Shown here: piece by piece, positions 7,968 to 16,253 of the stretch
Layout of the letters: each line of letters opens with the position of its first letter
How positions within the stretch are numbered: the stretch's first letter is position 1
Assembly: GCA_008501765.1 (NCBI GenBank)
Contig: QQUE01000019.1
Coordinates: 1-64,000 of the forward strand
Length of the DNA stretch: 64,000 nt
DNA from: Calditrichota bacterium
GTDB taxonomy: Bacteria > Zhuqueibacterota > Zhuqueibacteria > Zhuqueibacterales > Geothermadaptataceae
Direction of reading: 5' to 3'
Translations under genes and position numbers: made by a program
The notes under the pieces: generated by a model
The model's database searches: none
What the model saw: the letters and a program-made list of their open reading frames with translations, nothing else
Told to the model about the DNA's origin: nothing

Positions 7968-9437
7968 TTGTTAAAATCGCTCGGGAATGTGTGGTTGATT
8001 CGGGGAATGTTTCTTTTATTCTTGTTTTTCGCCTGTAAAAATAATCCGACCGACGCCAATAAAAATATCATCGCAATTGAAATCGAGTCAGAAATATTTG
8101 AAATTTATTCTGGTGGATTGATTCAATTCTCGGCCATTGGAACGACCGGTGACGGGCAACATATCGATTTAACAAGCGATGCAACCTGGATAAATGCGCC
8201 GGTGCTCGTCGGGACAATTGATGGAAACGGTCTTTTTCGAGCTGTGAATTTGGTAACTGGATTCGAAACTGTTTTTGCACGATACGGGGAATTTGTTGAC
8301 TCGGTGCAGGTCACAATTACAAAACGCGCTTCCTTCTTTTCTATTTTACCGCGCGTCAATAATTTAAAAGCCGGGCGAACCCTGCAATGCCAGGCAGTAG
8401 CCGCTTATCAGGATGGCAGCCAGGCTTATGTGAGTGATTCGGCCACGTGGACCGTTTCCCCGGGAATAGCGGCGACTGTCGATTCTCTCGGCCGTTTGCG
8501 CTCAATAACTGGACAGTCCGGAGTTGAAATTGTCAAAGCATCTTATCAGTCCGAATCGGCAACAGCAGAAATTACTATTCAGGAAAATCCAGCATCGATA
8601 TTTGAAATTGTCACCGTGCCTGCGGGTACTTTTTCGATGGGCAGTGAAAGTGGCGCTGAAAATGAACGTCCGGTACACACTGTTTTTCTTGATCCCTATG
8701 AGATTGGAAAATATGAAGTTACCAATGCACAATACGCAACCTACCTGACGGAGGCGCTGCATCTGGATGAAATTCGTTATGAAGATGGATTTATTTTCGG
8801 AAAAAATGCACCGCACCAATATACAATGTATACACGCATAAATCAGCCGGAACTGGGACAGGCATTTATTCTCTACACTGGAACTCCGGGAGAATTAGGG
8901 GATTTTACGGTAATCGCCGGTTATGAAAATTATCCTGTGGGCAGAATGACCTGGTACGGCGCGAAAGCTTTTTGCGACTTTTATGGTTACCGATTGCCGA
9001 CGGAAGCCGAGTGGGAGCGCGCCTGCCGCGCCGATCAAAACCTGGAATACGGTACAAAAGACGGTACGATTTCAGCAGATTTGGCCAATTTACGCGGTAT
9101 TTCAGGTGCAGATATTTATGAGGAAGGTGCACCGGTCGGTTCTTTTCCTGCCAATCCACTTGGATTGTTTGATATGTGCGGCAATGTCGATGAAATCGTT
9201 TTTGATGAATGGGCCGATGATTTTTATCAGAATAGCCCGGCAGCCAACCCGATCGGTCCCGGTCAATTACTGTGGACCGGACTCGCAGATGATGATATTA
9301 TCATCGTCCGTGGAGGGAGTTGGTTGCGTAGCGCAAATGGATCGCGCTCTACAGCACGAAATATAATCGATGAACCCCACGATAATGTCGTCGTCGTTGA
9401 ATGGGCAGGATTTCGTGTTGCGCGTTCTGTAAACTGA
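7968..9437 (+). CDS. Lipoprotein with Ig-like repeats and an FGE-sulfatase (SUMF1-like) domain
   Basis: A 489-residue surface or periplasmic lipoprotein. The signal peptide ends in the lipobox FFAC, then come two bacterial Ig-like (Big_2) domains ('QFSAIGTTGDG..IDLTSDATW' and its second copy with 'ATWTVSPG'). From about residue 205 an FGE-sulfatase domain follows: 'VPAGTFSMGSE', 'YEVTNAQYA', 'RLPTEAEWE', 'MCGNVDE' and 'RGGSW....GFRVAR'. The C-terminal block has no cysteines, so formylglycine-generating activity is unlikely and a binding role is more probable. TTG at 7968 is chosen because GAGGG lies five bases upstream. It probably forms an operon with the next lipoprotein. Confidence 0.85.
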   Translation: MLKSLGNVWLIRGMFLLFLFFACKNNPTDANKNIIAIEIESEIFEIYSGGLIQFSAIGTTGDGQHIDLTSDATWINAPVLVGTIDGNGLFRAVNLVTGFETVFARYGEFVDSVQVTITKRASFFSILPRVNNLKAGRTLQCQAVAAYQDGSQAYVSDSATWTVSPGIAATVDSLGRLRSITGQSGVEIVKASYQSESATAEITIQENPASIFEIVTVPAGTFSMGSESGAENERPVHTVFLDPYEIGKYEVTNAQYATYLTEALHLDEIRYEDGFIFGKNAPHQYTMYTRINQPELGQAFILYTGTPGELGDFTVIAGYENYPVGRMTWYGAKAFCDFYGYRLPTEAEWERACRADQNLEYGTKDGTISADLANLRGISGADIYEEGAPVGSFPANPLGLFDMCGNVDEIVFDEWADDFYQNSPAANPIGPGQLLWTGLADDDIIIVRGGSWLRSANGSRSTARNIIDEPHDNVVVVEWAGFRVARSVN

Positions 9438-9484
9438 AAGCAGCGCTATTTTAGCTTTTTAATTTTCAATTGAGATTAATATCC

Positions 9485-10315
9485 ATGATTGATTTTAAAA
9501 AACAAATTTTTCTAATTTTACTAGGCGCATTATTTTTTAGCTGCGATTCGAATCCGTTTAGCAACAATGAAATTTCGGGCAACCGTGATACGATTTCAGG
9601 TAAAGTAGAGCTAAACAAGGACGATGCGGATGGTGTTTACATTTGGCTGGAATCTTTCGATGTAGGAACTTTTTCCAACCAAAATGGTGATTTTGAACTG
9701 TTACTTCCGCCCGGCAATGCCGAAACCAGCGGCACATTTAATCTCTATTTTTTTGTTGCGAATTACACACTTGATTCAGCAATAGTTGCTGTTAATAATG
9801 GCGAATTTATTTTTGGTGATCAGGATATCGACCAAAATGGCCGCCTGGCAGGAATTAAAAAGCTGGAAAAATTTTTGGAAATTGTCACGACGGCCTTGCC
9901 CGAGAGAGTCACCAAAGCACCAAATGTTCGTGAAAATATCAAGATATCAGTGGATTTTACCTCATTGACGGATTCGGCGACGATTGTGATTCCTGGATCG
10001 ATTCCTGGTTTGCTGGGCGGGGTTTTCATCGAAAACATCGAAACGCGGGAATTGTATTTATACAGCAGTCTGCCTGTCACAACCGTGACAAAACTGACTG
10101 TCGGCAAAGTGAAAATATCCCGCTCCCTGACGTTTGAATATATTGCCCTGAACTTACCAAAAGCAACATACCGTTTTGTGCCCTATTTTTTAATTCATCA
10201 TCAGCGAATTCCGGTTGAACTTATTGAAAGCATTGGGCAGAACGCATTGGCTTTTGCTCCAAATTATTTGAAATTACCATTAAAAAAGCAGGATGCTATT
10301 TTTGAAGTAAAATAG
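9485..10315 (+). CDS. Lipoprotein with a carboxypeptidase-regulatory-like domain
   Basis: A 276-residue lipoprotein (lipobox FFSC). After the anchor, 'ISGKV.L......GV.IWLESFDVGTFSNQNGDFEL.LPPG' is a typical carboxypeptidase D regulatory-like beta-sandwich, a domain common in surface proteins of this group. The rest is beta-rich and unrecognised. It follows the FGE-fold lipoprotein by 47 bp in the same direction and is likely co-expressed. ATG at 9485 is used because the upstream TTG would place extra polar residues before the signal. Function unknown. Confidence 0.75.
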   Translation: MIDFKKQIFLILLGALFFSCDSNPFSNNEISGNRDTISGKVELNKDDADGVYIWLESFDVGTFSNQNGDFELLLPPGNAETSGTFNLYFFVANYTLDSAIVAVNNGEFIFGDQDIDQNGRLAGIKKLEKFLEIVTTALPERVTKAPNVRENIKISVDFTSLTDSATIVIPGSIPGLLGGVFIENIETRELYLYSSLPVTTVTKLTVGKVKISRSLTFEYIALNLPKATYRFVPYFLIHHQRIPVELIESIGQNALAFAPNYLKLPLKKQDAIFEVK

Positions 10316-10385
10316 TTAATGACCTGCCCATTTGCTTTCATTTTATTGGCAACGAGAATTGAAACTCACCGACTTAACTCACATC

Positions 10386-12638
10386 TTATTCTTTTTTGGT
10401 AAGTTGTTCTGCAAAAACCTTGATGTCATTTGTCGGTAATTGGCACACGTAATTTTCACAGACATATGCCGTGGGTTTATTATCGATCATTGAAATTGAA
10501 CGCACAAAGGGAAGATTTTGACCCAAATATTTTTGACCTTCCTGTCCCTCGGCAAATAGCAGAACCCGGCAGCCAATGAAATTTTTACCGAGTACCTCTA
10601 ACATTTCGGCAACGTCCGGATCGTTTGGATTTGCCGCTGCTATAACTATTTGCTTTGCTTTACTCAAAGAGAAATTGAGCGCAACCATCATCTGCGGATA
10701 GGCGCTTGGGTTACGTTTTGCGATTTCACCAAAAACTTTTAAACTTAGTTCTGCATGCTGTTTCCACTCATCTTTTCCAGTCATTTCGGCCAGGCGCAGT
10801 AAATTAAGAATGGCAATGGCATTGCCGCTGGGCTCGGCGCCATCGTAAAAATCTTTCATGCGCACAATGATATTTTTATCGCGGCCGGAAGTATCGTAAA
10901 AACCACCTTTTTCATCGCTAAAAAGAGCTATTTTCTTCTCGGTCAAAGTAACTGCCAGCTTGAGCCATTCTACATCGAATGATGCCTCATACAAGTCGAT
11001 GAGCCCGTGGATAAAAAATGCATAATCCTCGAGATGTGCGGTTAGGCCAGCTTCTCCGGCACGCGACCGCCGCCAGAGCAGCCCATCTTTTTTATTGTAA
11101 TGGACTGATTTTAGGTAGGTTGCCGCTTTTTCAGCGACTTGCAGATAGACAGGATCGCGAAGTACTTGATAGCCTGTCGCAAAGGCGCTGATCATCAGCC
11201 CGTTCCACGAAGTGATGATTTTATCATCGAGCAAAGGACGCGGTCGTTTGGCTCGTTGGGCAAGCAATTTGGCGCGCATTTTTTCGAGACGGGAATGCAA
11301 GTCGGGATCACGTGAAATATTTTTTGCTGTATAAAGGACATTTTTTGTCCCAAATTCACCCTGCGGATCGGAAATCGTATTTCCGGCGGAATCAATTCCG
11401 TAATATTCACAAAATAGTGCCGCGTCTTTGCGTCCCAATATTTTTTCGATTTCATACTTTTCCCATAAATAAAAAGCACCCTCTGCTTTTTCCTGAGGAT
11501 TTTCCGGAAGTGGGCTGTCTGCATCTTCCGCCGAATAAAACCCCCCGGATGGATCTGTCATATCCCGCAGGACATAGGTAAAAATACCCTGTGCCGCTTC
11601 ACTAAAAAACGTGCTCCCGGAAATCTGATAGGCTTCGAGAAAAGAAGTCGCCAGTTGAGCTTGATCGTAAAGCATTTTTTCAAAGTGGGAAACGCGCCAT
11701 TGGGGATCAACTGAATACCGGTGAAATCCACCCCCAAGATGGTCGTGCATGCCGCCTTCTGCCATTTTACGTAACGTGACTACAGCCATTTGCCGGGCAT
11801 ATTTGTCATTTGTACGCTCGGAATAACGGAAGAGAAAATTAAATGCAGAGGGACGAGGGAATTTGGGGGCCTGCCCGAATCCGCCGAATTCAGCATCAAA
11901 ACTTTGTTGGAATTGTTGAAAAGCATTTTCAAGAATTGCCGAATTCAGAGTTTCCGCTGATGCCGTTGTCGTTTGAATTTGCAATGCCTGCGTCAGCTGA
12001 TCGGCGGATTGCATGATTTTGGCACGATCTTCCTGCCACACTTTAAGAATTCCCTCCAGCAATTGCTTGAATCCCGGCCGCCCATATTTTGATTCTGGTG
12101 GAAAATAGGTGCCGCAATAAAATGGCTTGAGCTCGTGTGTGAGGAAAACGCTCATTGGCCAGCCACCACTGCCCGTCATTGCCTGGGTTGCAGCCATGTA
12201 AACAGCGTCAACATCCGGGCGTTCTTCCCGGTCAACTTTGATGGCGATAAAATTGGTGTTGAGATATTCAGCGATCGCCTCATTTTCAAATGATTCATGC
12301 TCCATCACGTGGCACCAGTGGCATGTGGCGTAACCTATGGACAGAAAAATTGGCCTGCCAGTTTCCCGTGCTGCATGAAATGCCTCGTCGCCCCAGGGAT
12401 ACCAATCGACCGGATTGAAAGCGTGCTGCAACAAGTAGGGACTTTGTTCATTTATAAGCCTGTTTGATTTTTTTCCCGCAGCTATGTGTTGGGCAATAAT
12501 ATCGGCAATTCGGTGCGATGGATTGCCCTTCGAACTATCATCCTGCGCCGCACAACCGGTAACAAAAGCAAGCGGAAGGAGTGTGATCAACAGCAAATAA
12601 TTATCGAACATTAAGTTGGATAAATAGGACAAAAACAT
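10386..12638 (-). CDS. Thioredoxin-fold/DUF255 protein (YyaL/SPATA20 family), exported
   Basis: A ~750-residue protein. After a lipoprotein-type signal (VTGC) comes the DUF255 thioredoxin-like domain with '[18 protein letters not shown]' and the CxxC motif in '[12 protein letters not shown]', then a long (alpha/alpha)6-barrel of the glycosyl-hydrolase-like type ('[14 protein letters not shown]', '[11 protein letters not shown]'-like '[13 protein letters not shown]'). The family is widespread and its exact role unsettled; a redox or thiol-disulfide role is suggested by the CxxC. The start at 12638 is preferred because AAGGA stands seven bases before it; the ATG at 12665 lacks a site. The predicted lipid anchor is unusual, since many members are cytosolic. 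Confidence 0.85.
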   Translation of the reverse strand: MFLSYLSNLMFDNYLLLITLLPLAFVTGCAAQDDSSKGNPSHRIADIIAQHIAAGKKSNRLINEQSPYLLQHAFNPVDWYPWGDEAFHAARETGRPIFLSIGYATCHWCHVMEHESFENEAIAEYLNTNFIAIKVDREERPDVDAVYMAATQAMTGSGGWPMSVFLTHELKPFYCGTYFPPESKYGRPGFKQLLEGILKVWQEDRAKIMQSADQLTQALQIQTTTASAETLNSAILENAFQQFQQSFDAEFGGFGQAPKFPRPSAFNFLFRYSERTNDKYARQMAVVTLRKMAEGGMHDHLGGGFHRYSVDPQWRVSHFEKMLYDQAQLATSFLEAYQISGSTFFSEAAQGIFTYVLRDMTDPSGGFYSAEDADSPLPENPQEKAEGAFYLWEKYEIEKILGRKDAALFCEYYGIDSAGNTISDPQGEFGTKNVLYTAKNISRDPDLHSRLEKMRAKLLAQRAKRPRPLLDDKIITSWNGLMISAFATGYQVLRDPVYLQVAEKAATYLKSVHYNKKDGLLWRRSRAGEAGLTAHLEDYAFFIHGLIDLYEASFDVEWLKLAVTLTEKKIALFSDEKGGFYDTSGRDKNIIVRMKDFYDGAEPSGNAIAILNLLRLAEMTGKDEWKQHAELSLKVFGEIAKRNPSAYPQMMVALNFSLSKAKQIVIAAANPNDPDVAEMLEVLGKNFIGCRVLLFAEGQEGQKYLGQNLPFVRSISMIDNKPTAYVCENYVCQLPTNDIKVFAEQLTKKE

Positions 12639-12790
12639 TTGGCAATCCTTATTTCTAATATTCATTTATGACAATTTGCTAAATGAATACTAAACAATTC
12701 CCATTGATAATAAAATTCCTGAATGAGCAAATTCGCTCAGTGATTCGTTGACTTGAGTAGGGAAGTGAGATACATGGTGATCGTCGAAAT

Positions 12791-12841
12791 AAAAAAACCT
12801 GCCGCACATCTCAATTTGCGAGATGTGCTGACAGGCTTTTT
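12791..12841 (-). terminator. Terminator of the respiratory operon
   Basis: A long stem (GCCTGTCAGCACATCTC pairing with GAGATGTGCGGCAGGT) with a short AT loop and T-runs on both sides. It stands 30 bp behind the rhodanese gene and would end leftward transcription; it may work in both directions. Confidence 0.85.
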
Positions 12842-12870
12842 AAGGCGAGCTAAAATGAATCAAGGGAGAA

Positions 12871-13887
12871 TTACTTTTCTACTGGGAAATCATGTGCTTC
12901 TGTCGCTTCAGTGAATGGGCTGGCGACGCGAACAGTGGCGTCTTTTGTCCAGGACATCATTCCGAATTTCATATTGGCAGATTTATAGCCAAATGAATAC
13001 AAAACGGCTGCAGCAACAGCGCCGGTGTGACCTGTGTAGCAGTAGATGACAATTTCTTTTGATGGATCGAGTACTTTCAGGTTATCCAGTTTGGCGATTT
13101 CTCTCCAGGGAATATTGATAGCGCCAGGGATATGGCCTTTGGCATAGTCTGTAGCGGAACGTACACTGACAATGATAGGATCATTGCTTGTATCGCCATC
13201 ATTCAAATTGTCAAATACCGTTTGTGCTGTAGTGACACTAGGACTATTGGATGCTACATAATCAGCTGCGGCTTGCACGATTTCAGCTGCATCTGTGGCT
13301 TCGGTGTAGTCTGTTTCTGGCAGATCAAAAGTTGCGGTAGGCGCGTTGATTGTTGTTTCGACAGTATAATCATGAGCGTCTGTATCTTCATTGAAAGCGG
13401 CTGCAACGCGAACGGCTTGATCTGTTGTCCATGAGCCCATTCCAAACTTCAGGTTATAGGCTTCGAAGCCCATCATGTTGAGCAGAGCCGTAGCGATTCC
13501 GCCGGTGTGACCAGTGTAGCAATATACAGCAATTGGTTTGTCAGTTGGTAGCAAAGCTGTGTTTGCAGTTTTACCAACTTCTCTCCACGGAATATTGATA
13601 GCGCCAGGAATATGGCCTTTGGCAAAATCTGCACCACCGCGTACGCTCAGTACGAAATAGTCATTTGTGGCATCGCCATCGTTCATATTATCGAACAATC
13701 CTTGTGCTTTTAGGATGGCATCTTGAGATCCACCAGTATAAGCATCAGCCGCAGGCTGGATTGAATCGAGCTCAGTTGCCGGATCTGGCTTTGTAGGGTT
13801 GTCGTCATCGCAACCGACGAATACAAAGCCGATTGTGAGTACCAAAAGGATGGCAAAAAAACGGTTCATTTGAGTTAGGCTTTTCAT
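12871..13887 (-). CDS. Lipoprotein with two rhodanese-like domains
   Basis: A 338-residue lipoprotein (lipobox FVGC) built from two similar ~120-residue rhodanese domains. Each has 'SVR....DFAKGHIPGAINIPWRE' and the active-site loop 'YCYTGHTGG', so the catalytic Cys is kept in both, but the loop lacks the arginine of classical CxxxxR sulfurtransferases. The two halves are nearly identical in places, suggesting internal duplication. AGGA sits eight bases before the ATG. It follows the multiheme cytochrome by 58 bp and precedes a strong terminator, so it closes the operon. A periplasmic sulfur-carrying or sulfane-binding role linked to the cytochrome is inferred. Confidence 0.9.
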   Translation of the reverse strand: MKSLTQMNRFFAILLVLTIGFVFVGCDDDNPTKPDPATELDSIQPAADAYTGGSQDAILKAQGLFDNMNDGDATNDYFVLSVRGGADFAKGHIPGAINIPWREVGKTANTALLPTDKPIAVYCYTGHTGGIATALLNMMGFEAYNLKFGMGSWTTDQAVRVAAAFNEDTDAHDYTVETTINAPTATFDLPETDYTEATDAAEIVQAAADYVASNSPSVTTAQTVFDNLNDGDTSNDPIIVSVRSATDYAKGHIPGAINIPWREIAKLDNLKVLDPSKEIVIYCYTGHTGAVAAAVLYSFGYKSANMKFGMMSWTKDATVRVASPFTEATEAHDFPVEK

Positions 13888-13945
13888 GTCTGTGTTCCTT
13901 TGATTATAGTGAGTAAATTAGTTTAATAATTCTGTTAGAACCTTT

Positions 13946-15226
13946 TTAATCTGGTATTTTATCAACAATTACACCCTGGTTTGCAGCCTGTTCTTCAGCG
14001 GACATATTTTGTAAATCATCCTGTGTCAGAAAAACAGCCGGGTTATTATGGCACGAACTTGTGCAGTTTGCTGCTTGTGGTGTATTTTTCTTTATGTTGT
14101 GGGGTGTTGTGAATTTCCACGTCGGTAGTGCCGCAAAATTAACAAGCGCGTTTGGTTCCCATTCGTCATAAGAATCTGGTGAAATCGGAATGTGGCGCAG
14201 TGTGACGTAATCCCACGGACGCTCAGCGCTTTTCAATGGATTTTTCCCGATTTTAAAACCAAGCTCTGATGGCTGTGTGATGCCGCTTTCAACTTTACCA
14301 ACATGGCAGTTGTAGCAATTCTTGTATTCCTGACTGTGGCAAACCTGGCAGCTTAATTTATTTTTGTGAACAGCGTGATAAGCATTGCTGCTAACCTGGT
14401 GGCAGTCTTCGCAAGCAGGAGCGAGGCTGTTGTCGTACCGACTGGTTGCGCCCGGTTCAGCCGTATGCAATTCTTCCGTAGAGTGACAGGCGACGCATTG
14501 GAAACCTTTGTTATAGTGTACATCGGCGCTGATACCTGCATTTTGACCTGTGAATTCACTACCCACACGGCTGCCGTGGCACGCTGTGCAGTTCAAGGTC
14601 ATGTTTGGACGTTTGTAGAAATTATGCCCGGCATTGAATCCACCGCTCACAGAAACAGGACGGGTGACGTGACATTGGCCGCAACTCGTGTGGCATTTTG
14701 CACATTTTGCTTCAAACATTTTTTCAAGTTCGAGCGATAGTGTGGCCTGACCTGAGCGTACTCGGATTGTTTCTTTGTAACCAGCGAGCGTCGCATGCAG
14801 ACTTTCCTGATGCTGAGCGCCAAGCGTTCCGTGGCACGTATCGCAGGCTTTTACGGGATCAGACGATGGCGCTACAATTAGATCGGTATGCGCCTGTTCC
14901 ATCGATTCACCCTGTTCATTTCCATTGTGGCATGAACTACAACTTAATTTACCATGGGTTGAGGTAAGAAAATCCTCACTAACGAGAACCTGTTGCCATG
15001 CCTCTAACTGAGGCACATCGCCACCTCATGACTCGCCCGCATCTTCGGTGGAACCCTCCTCGGGAATCGCTAATACCTTCAATTTTGCTGCATCTGTGTG
15101 GCAGGTTACGCATGCGGAGACAGCCAAGCCATCATCAGGGCTTGTCGGTGTCCGTGGGTCGGAACATTGGTAAAATGATGCAATCACGAAGAGGGACAGG
15201 ATAATTGCATAAAATGAGTGCCGCAT
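13946..15226 (-). CDS. Multiheme c-type cytochrome lipoprotein with an in-frame TGA (candidate selenoprotein)
   Basis: Read as one frame from ATG 15226 to 13946 this is a 426-codon exported cytochrome with a lipoprotein signal (FYQC), ten CxxCH heme sites and one CxxxCH (CTSSCH) near the end. The first CxxCH (CVTCH) is in the 66 residues before an in-frame TGA at 15026-15028; the other sites follow it without any frame change, joined as 'EDAGES-TGA-GGDVPQLEAW'. A 6-8-bp hairpin begins immediately behind the TGA. Either the TGA is read as selenocysteine, or it is a nonsense mutation or a sequencing error. Taken separately, the downstream part would start at GTG 15016 and lack an export signal, which would make it useless as a cytochrome. 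It belongs to an operon with the TPR protein upstream and the rhodanese lipoprotein downstream. Confidence 0.8.
14997..15017 (-). promoter_or_regulatory. Candidate bacterial SECIS hairpin
   Basis: On the minus strand, 16 bases behind the TGA begins the loop AGTTA closed by the perfect stem TGCCTC/GAGGCA, extendable by two G-U pairs. The known bacterial SECIS pattern asks for an apical loop 16-37 nt behind the UGA, a stem of at least four pairs and a G among the first two loop bases; all three hold. The hairpin also codes for protein, so chance cannot be excluded. Confidence 0.5.
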
Positions 15227-15271
15227 TTTTTTCTCCTATATCGAAAATAGTATAATTATAAGTGAACCAAC

Positions 15272-15718
15272 TTATTTTAGATTGTATTTGGTTTTCAAAT
15301 TCAGCAAGCTGATTATTTTTTTAGTGCTCTCATTTTCCGGGTCTAAATTGTATGCCCGCTGAAAAAAAGAATGTGCCAATTGGCAGTCAAAAAATGTGGC
15401 CAACATTCCTGCTGCGAGGTTCTGTTCTGTTTCGTTTAACCTGGCCTTAATTTCAGAATTGAGCATTAAAAAAATTTCACGCTCAAAATCAGGATAATCT
15501 TCATGGCATGATTTGGCTATGAGTGGATTATCTGCTTGCAGCAGATCAAAAAAATAGGGCAGAGCTCGGGGTAGCTGTTTAGTCGCAAGATAACTTAATA
15601 TTAATTTTTTAATGGCGAGACCATCCTCAGGATGCTTTCCAACGGCATTCTCGAGGAAAGGAATGGCCTCCTTGTATTGGCCAGCTAAAAATTTTCGATT
15701 TCCTAACATGCGATCCAT
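15272..15718 (-). CDS. TPR-type small protein, first gene of the cytochrome operon
   Basis: A 148-residue helical protein with two to three tetratricopeptide-like units ('AGQYKEAIPFLENAVGKHPEDG', 'ALPYFFDLLQADNP', 'AHSFFQRAYNLDPENE'). There is no signal peptide, so it is cytoplasmic. AAGG lies 11 bases before the ATG; a second ATG three codons on is an alternative. It stands ~40 bp behind a sigma-54-type promoter and 45 bp before the cytochrome gene, so it is probably the leader gene of that operon and could help in assembly; this is inferred from position only. Confidence 0.7.
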   Translation of the reverse strand: MDRMLGNRKFLAGQYKEAIPFLENAVGKHPEDGLAIKKLILSYLATKQLPRALPYFFDLLQADNPLIAKSCHEDYPDFEREIFLMLNSEIKARLNETEQNLAAGMLATFFDCQLAHSFFQRAYNLDPENESTKKIISLLNLKTKYNLK

Positions 15719-15756
15719 GCGCTTAACTACCTTAAAGTATAATTTCCCCCTGTTTT

Positions 15757-15772
15757 AGCAAAAGCAAGGCCA
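15757..15772 (-). promoter_or_regulatory. Sigma-54 (-24/-12) promoter
   Basis: The minus strand reads TGGCCTTGCTTTTGCT, matching the consensus TGGCACG-N4-TTGCW at the invariant GG and GC with exact spacing. It lies about 40 bp upstream of the TPR gene, and the gene for a sigma-54 activator lies directly beyond. Confidence 0.75.
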
Positions 15773-15794
15773 AACTGAAATTTGGCTCATTAAT

Positions 15795-15915
15795 GAAACA
15801 ATGTGTTGCACGAGAGATGGGTGAAACGTTTTAATTCGAGAAAAAATAGGTTTTTAGTTGAGAATCTTCAGTTTGAAACCAACTGTTTCACTTGCAACAG
15901 TTTCTGAAACAGATT
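15795..15915. promoter_or_regulatory. Putative activator-binding region (UAS) with repeated TGAAAC/GTTTCA
   Basis: Half-sites TGAAAC or GTTTCA recur at about 15796, 15831, 15874, 15885, 15899 and 15905. The densest part reads GAAACCAACTGTTTC and CAGTTTCTGAAACAG, both inverted repeats. The region is 25-140 bp upstream of the sigma-54 promoter, where enhancer-binding activators usually dock. Confidence 0.55.
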
Positions 15916-16253
15916 GAATGAAATGGGGTGAATGGGAAAGTCTGCTGAGGAAGCAATTTACCCTTATTTAAGGGTGATAAATATTGGAGGGCGGACATGG
16001 ATAAAAATAATTTTTAACGCGAGTTTTTTGCAAGAGATAGCAGCAATTAACAAACAAAAATAAATAAAGAGAAGGGCTCTCGACGAGCTTTACGAAAGTG
16101 GGCCTCGGTGGGTCGCCTTCGGATTAAATTCTAAAACAAAGTCATTTTTTAACATAATGCTTATTTAGTCAAACTGACTTTATTTATTGATCGTTTGGTG
16201 CAAAATAAAAATCTTATTAGAAGTGGATTAATCCAAAGAGCGTGTTATGCAGA

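Larger units (their letters stand above)
15719..16253. other. Regulatory intergenic region between activator and cytochrome operon
   Basis: It holds the -24/-12 promoter at 15757-15772 and a cluster of GAAAC/GTTTC half-sites at 15795-15915 (listed separately). The remaining part, 15920-16250, is AT-rich, with no gene recognised; a possible terminator of the activator gene was not found. Confidence 0.5.

Noticed and set aside
8600-9437. FGE-like domain of the lipoprotein as a second DGR target
   Set aside because: The segment between RGGSW and GFRV has mixed third positions (TTG, GCA, GGA, TCG, ATA, GAA) and no avd, TR or RT nearby, so there is no VR signature.
13132-13434. Frames opposite to the rhodanese, cytochrome and other large genes
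   Set aside because: They mirror the codon structure of the real genes on the other strand, lack ribosome sites and show low-complexity or Cys-rich products.
13946-15016. The downstream cytochrome part as a separate gene from GTG 15016
   Set aside because: It would lack a signal peptide and the first heme site, has no ribosome site, and is in frame with the upstream part; one gene with an internal TGA is more likely.
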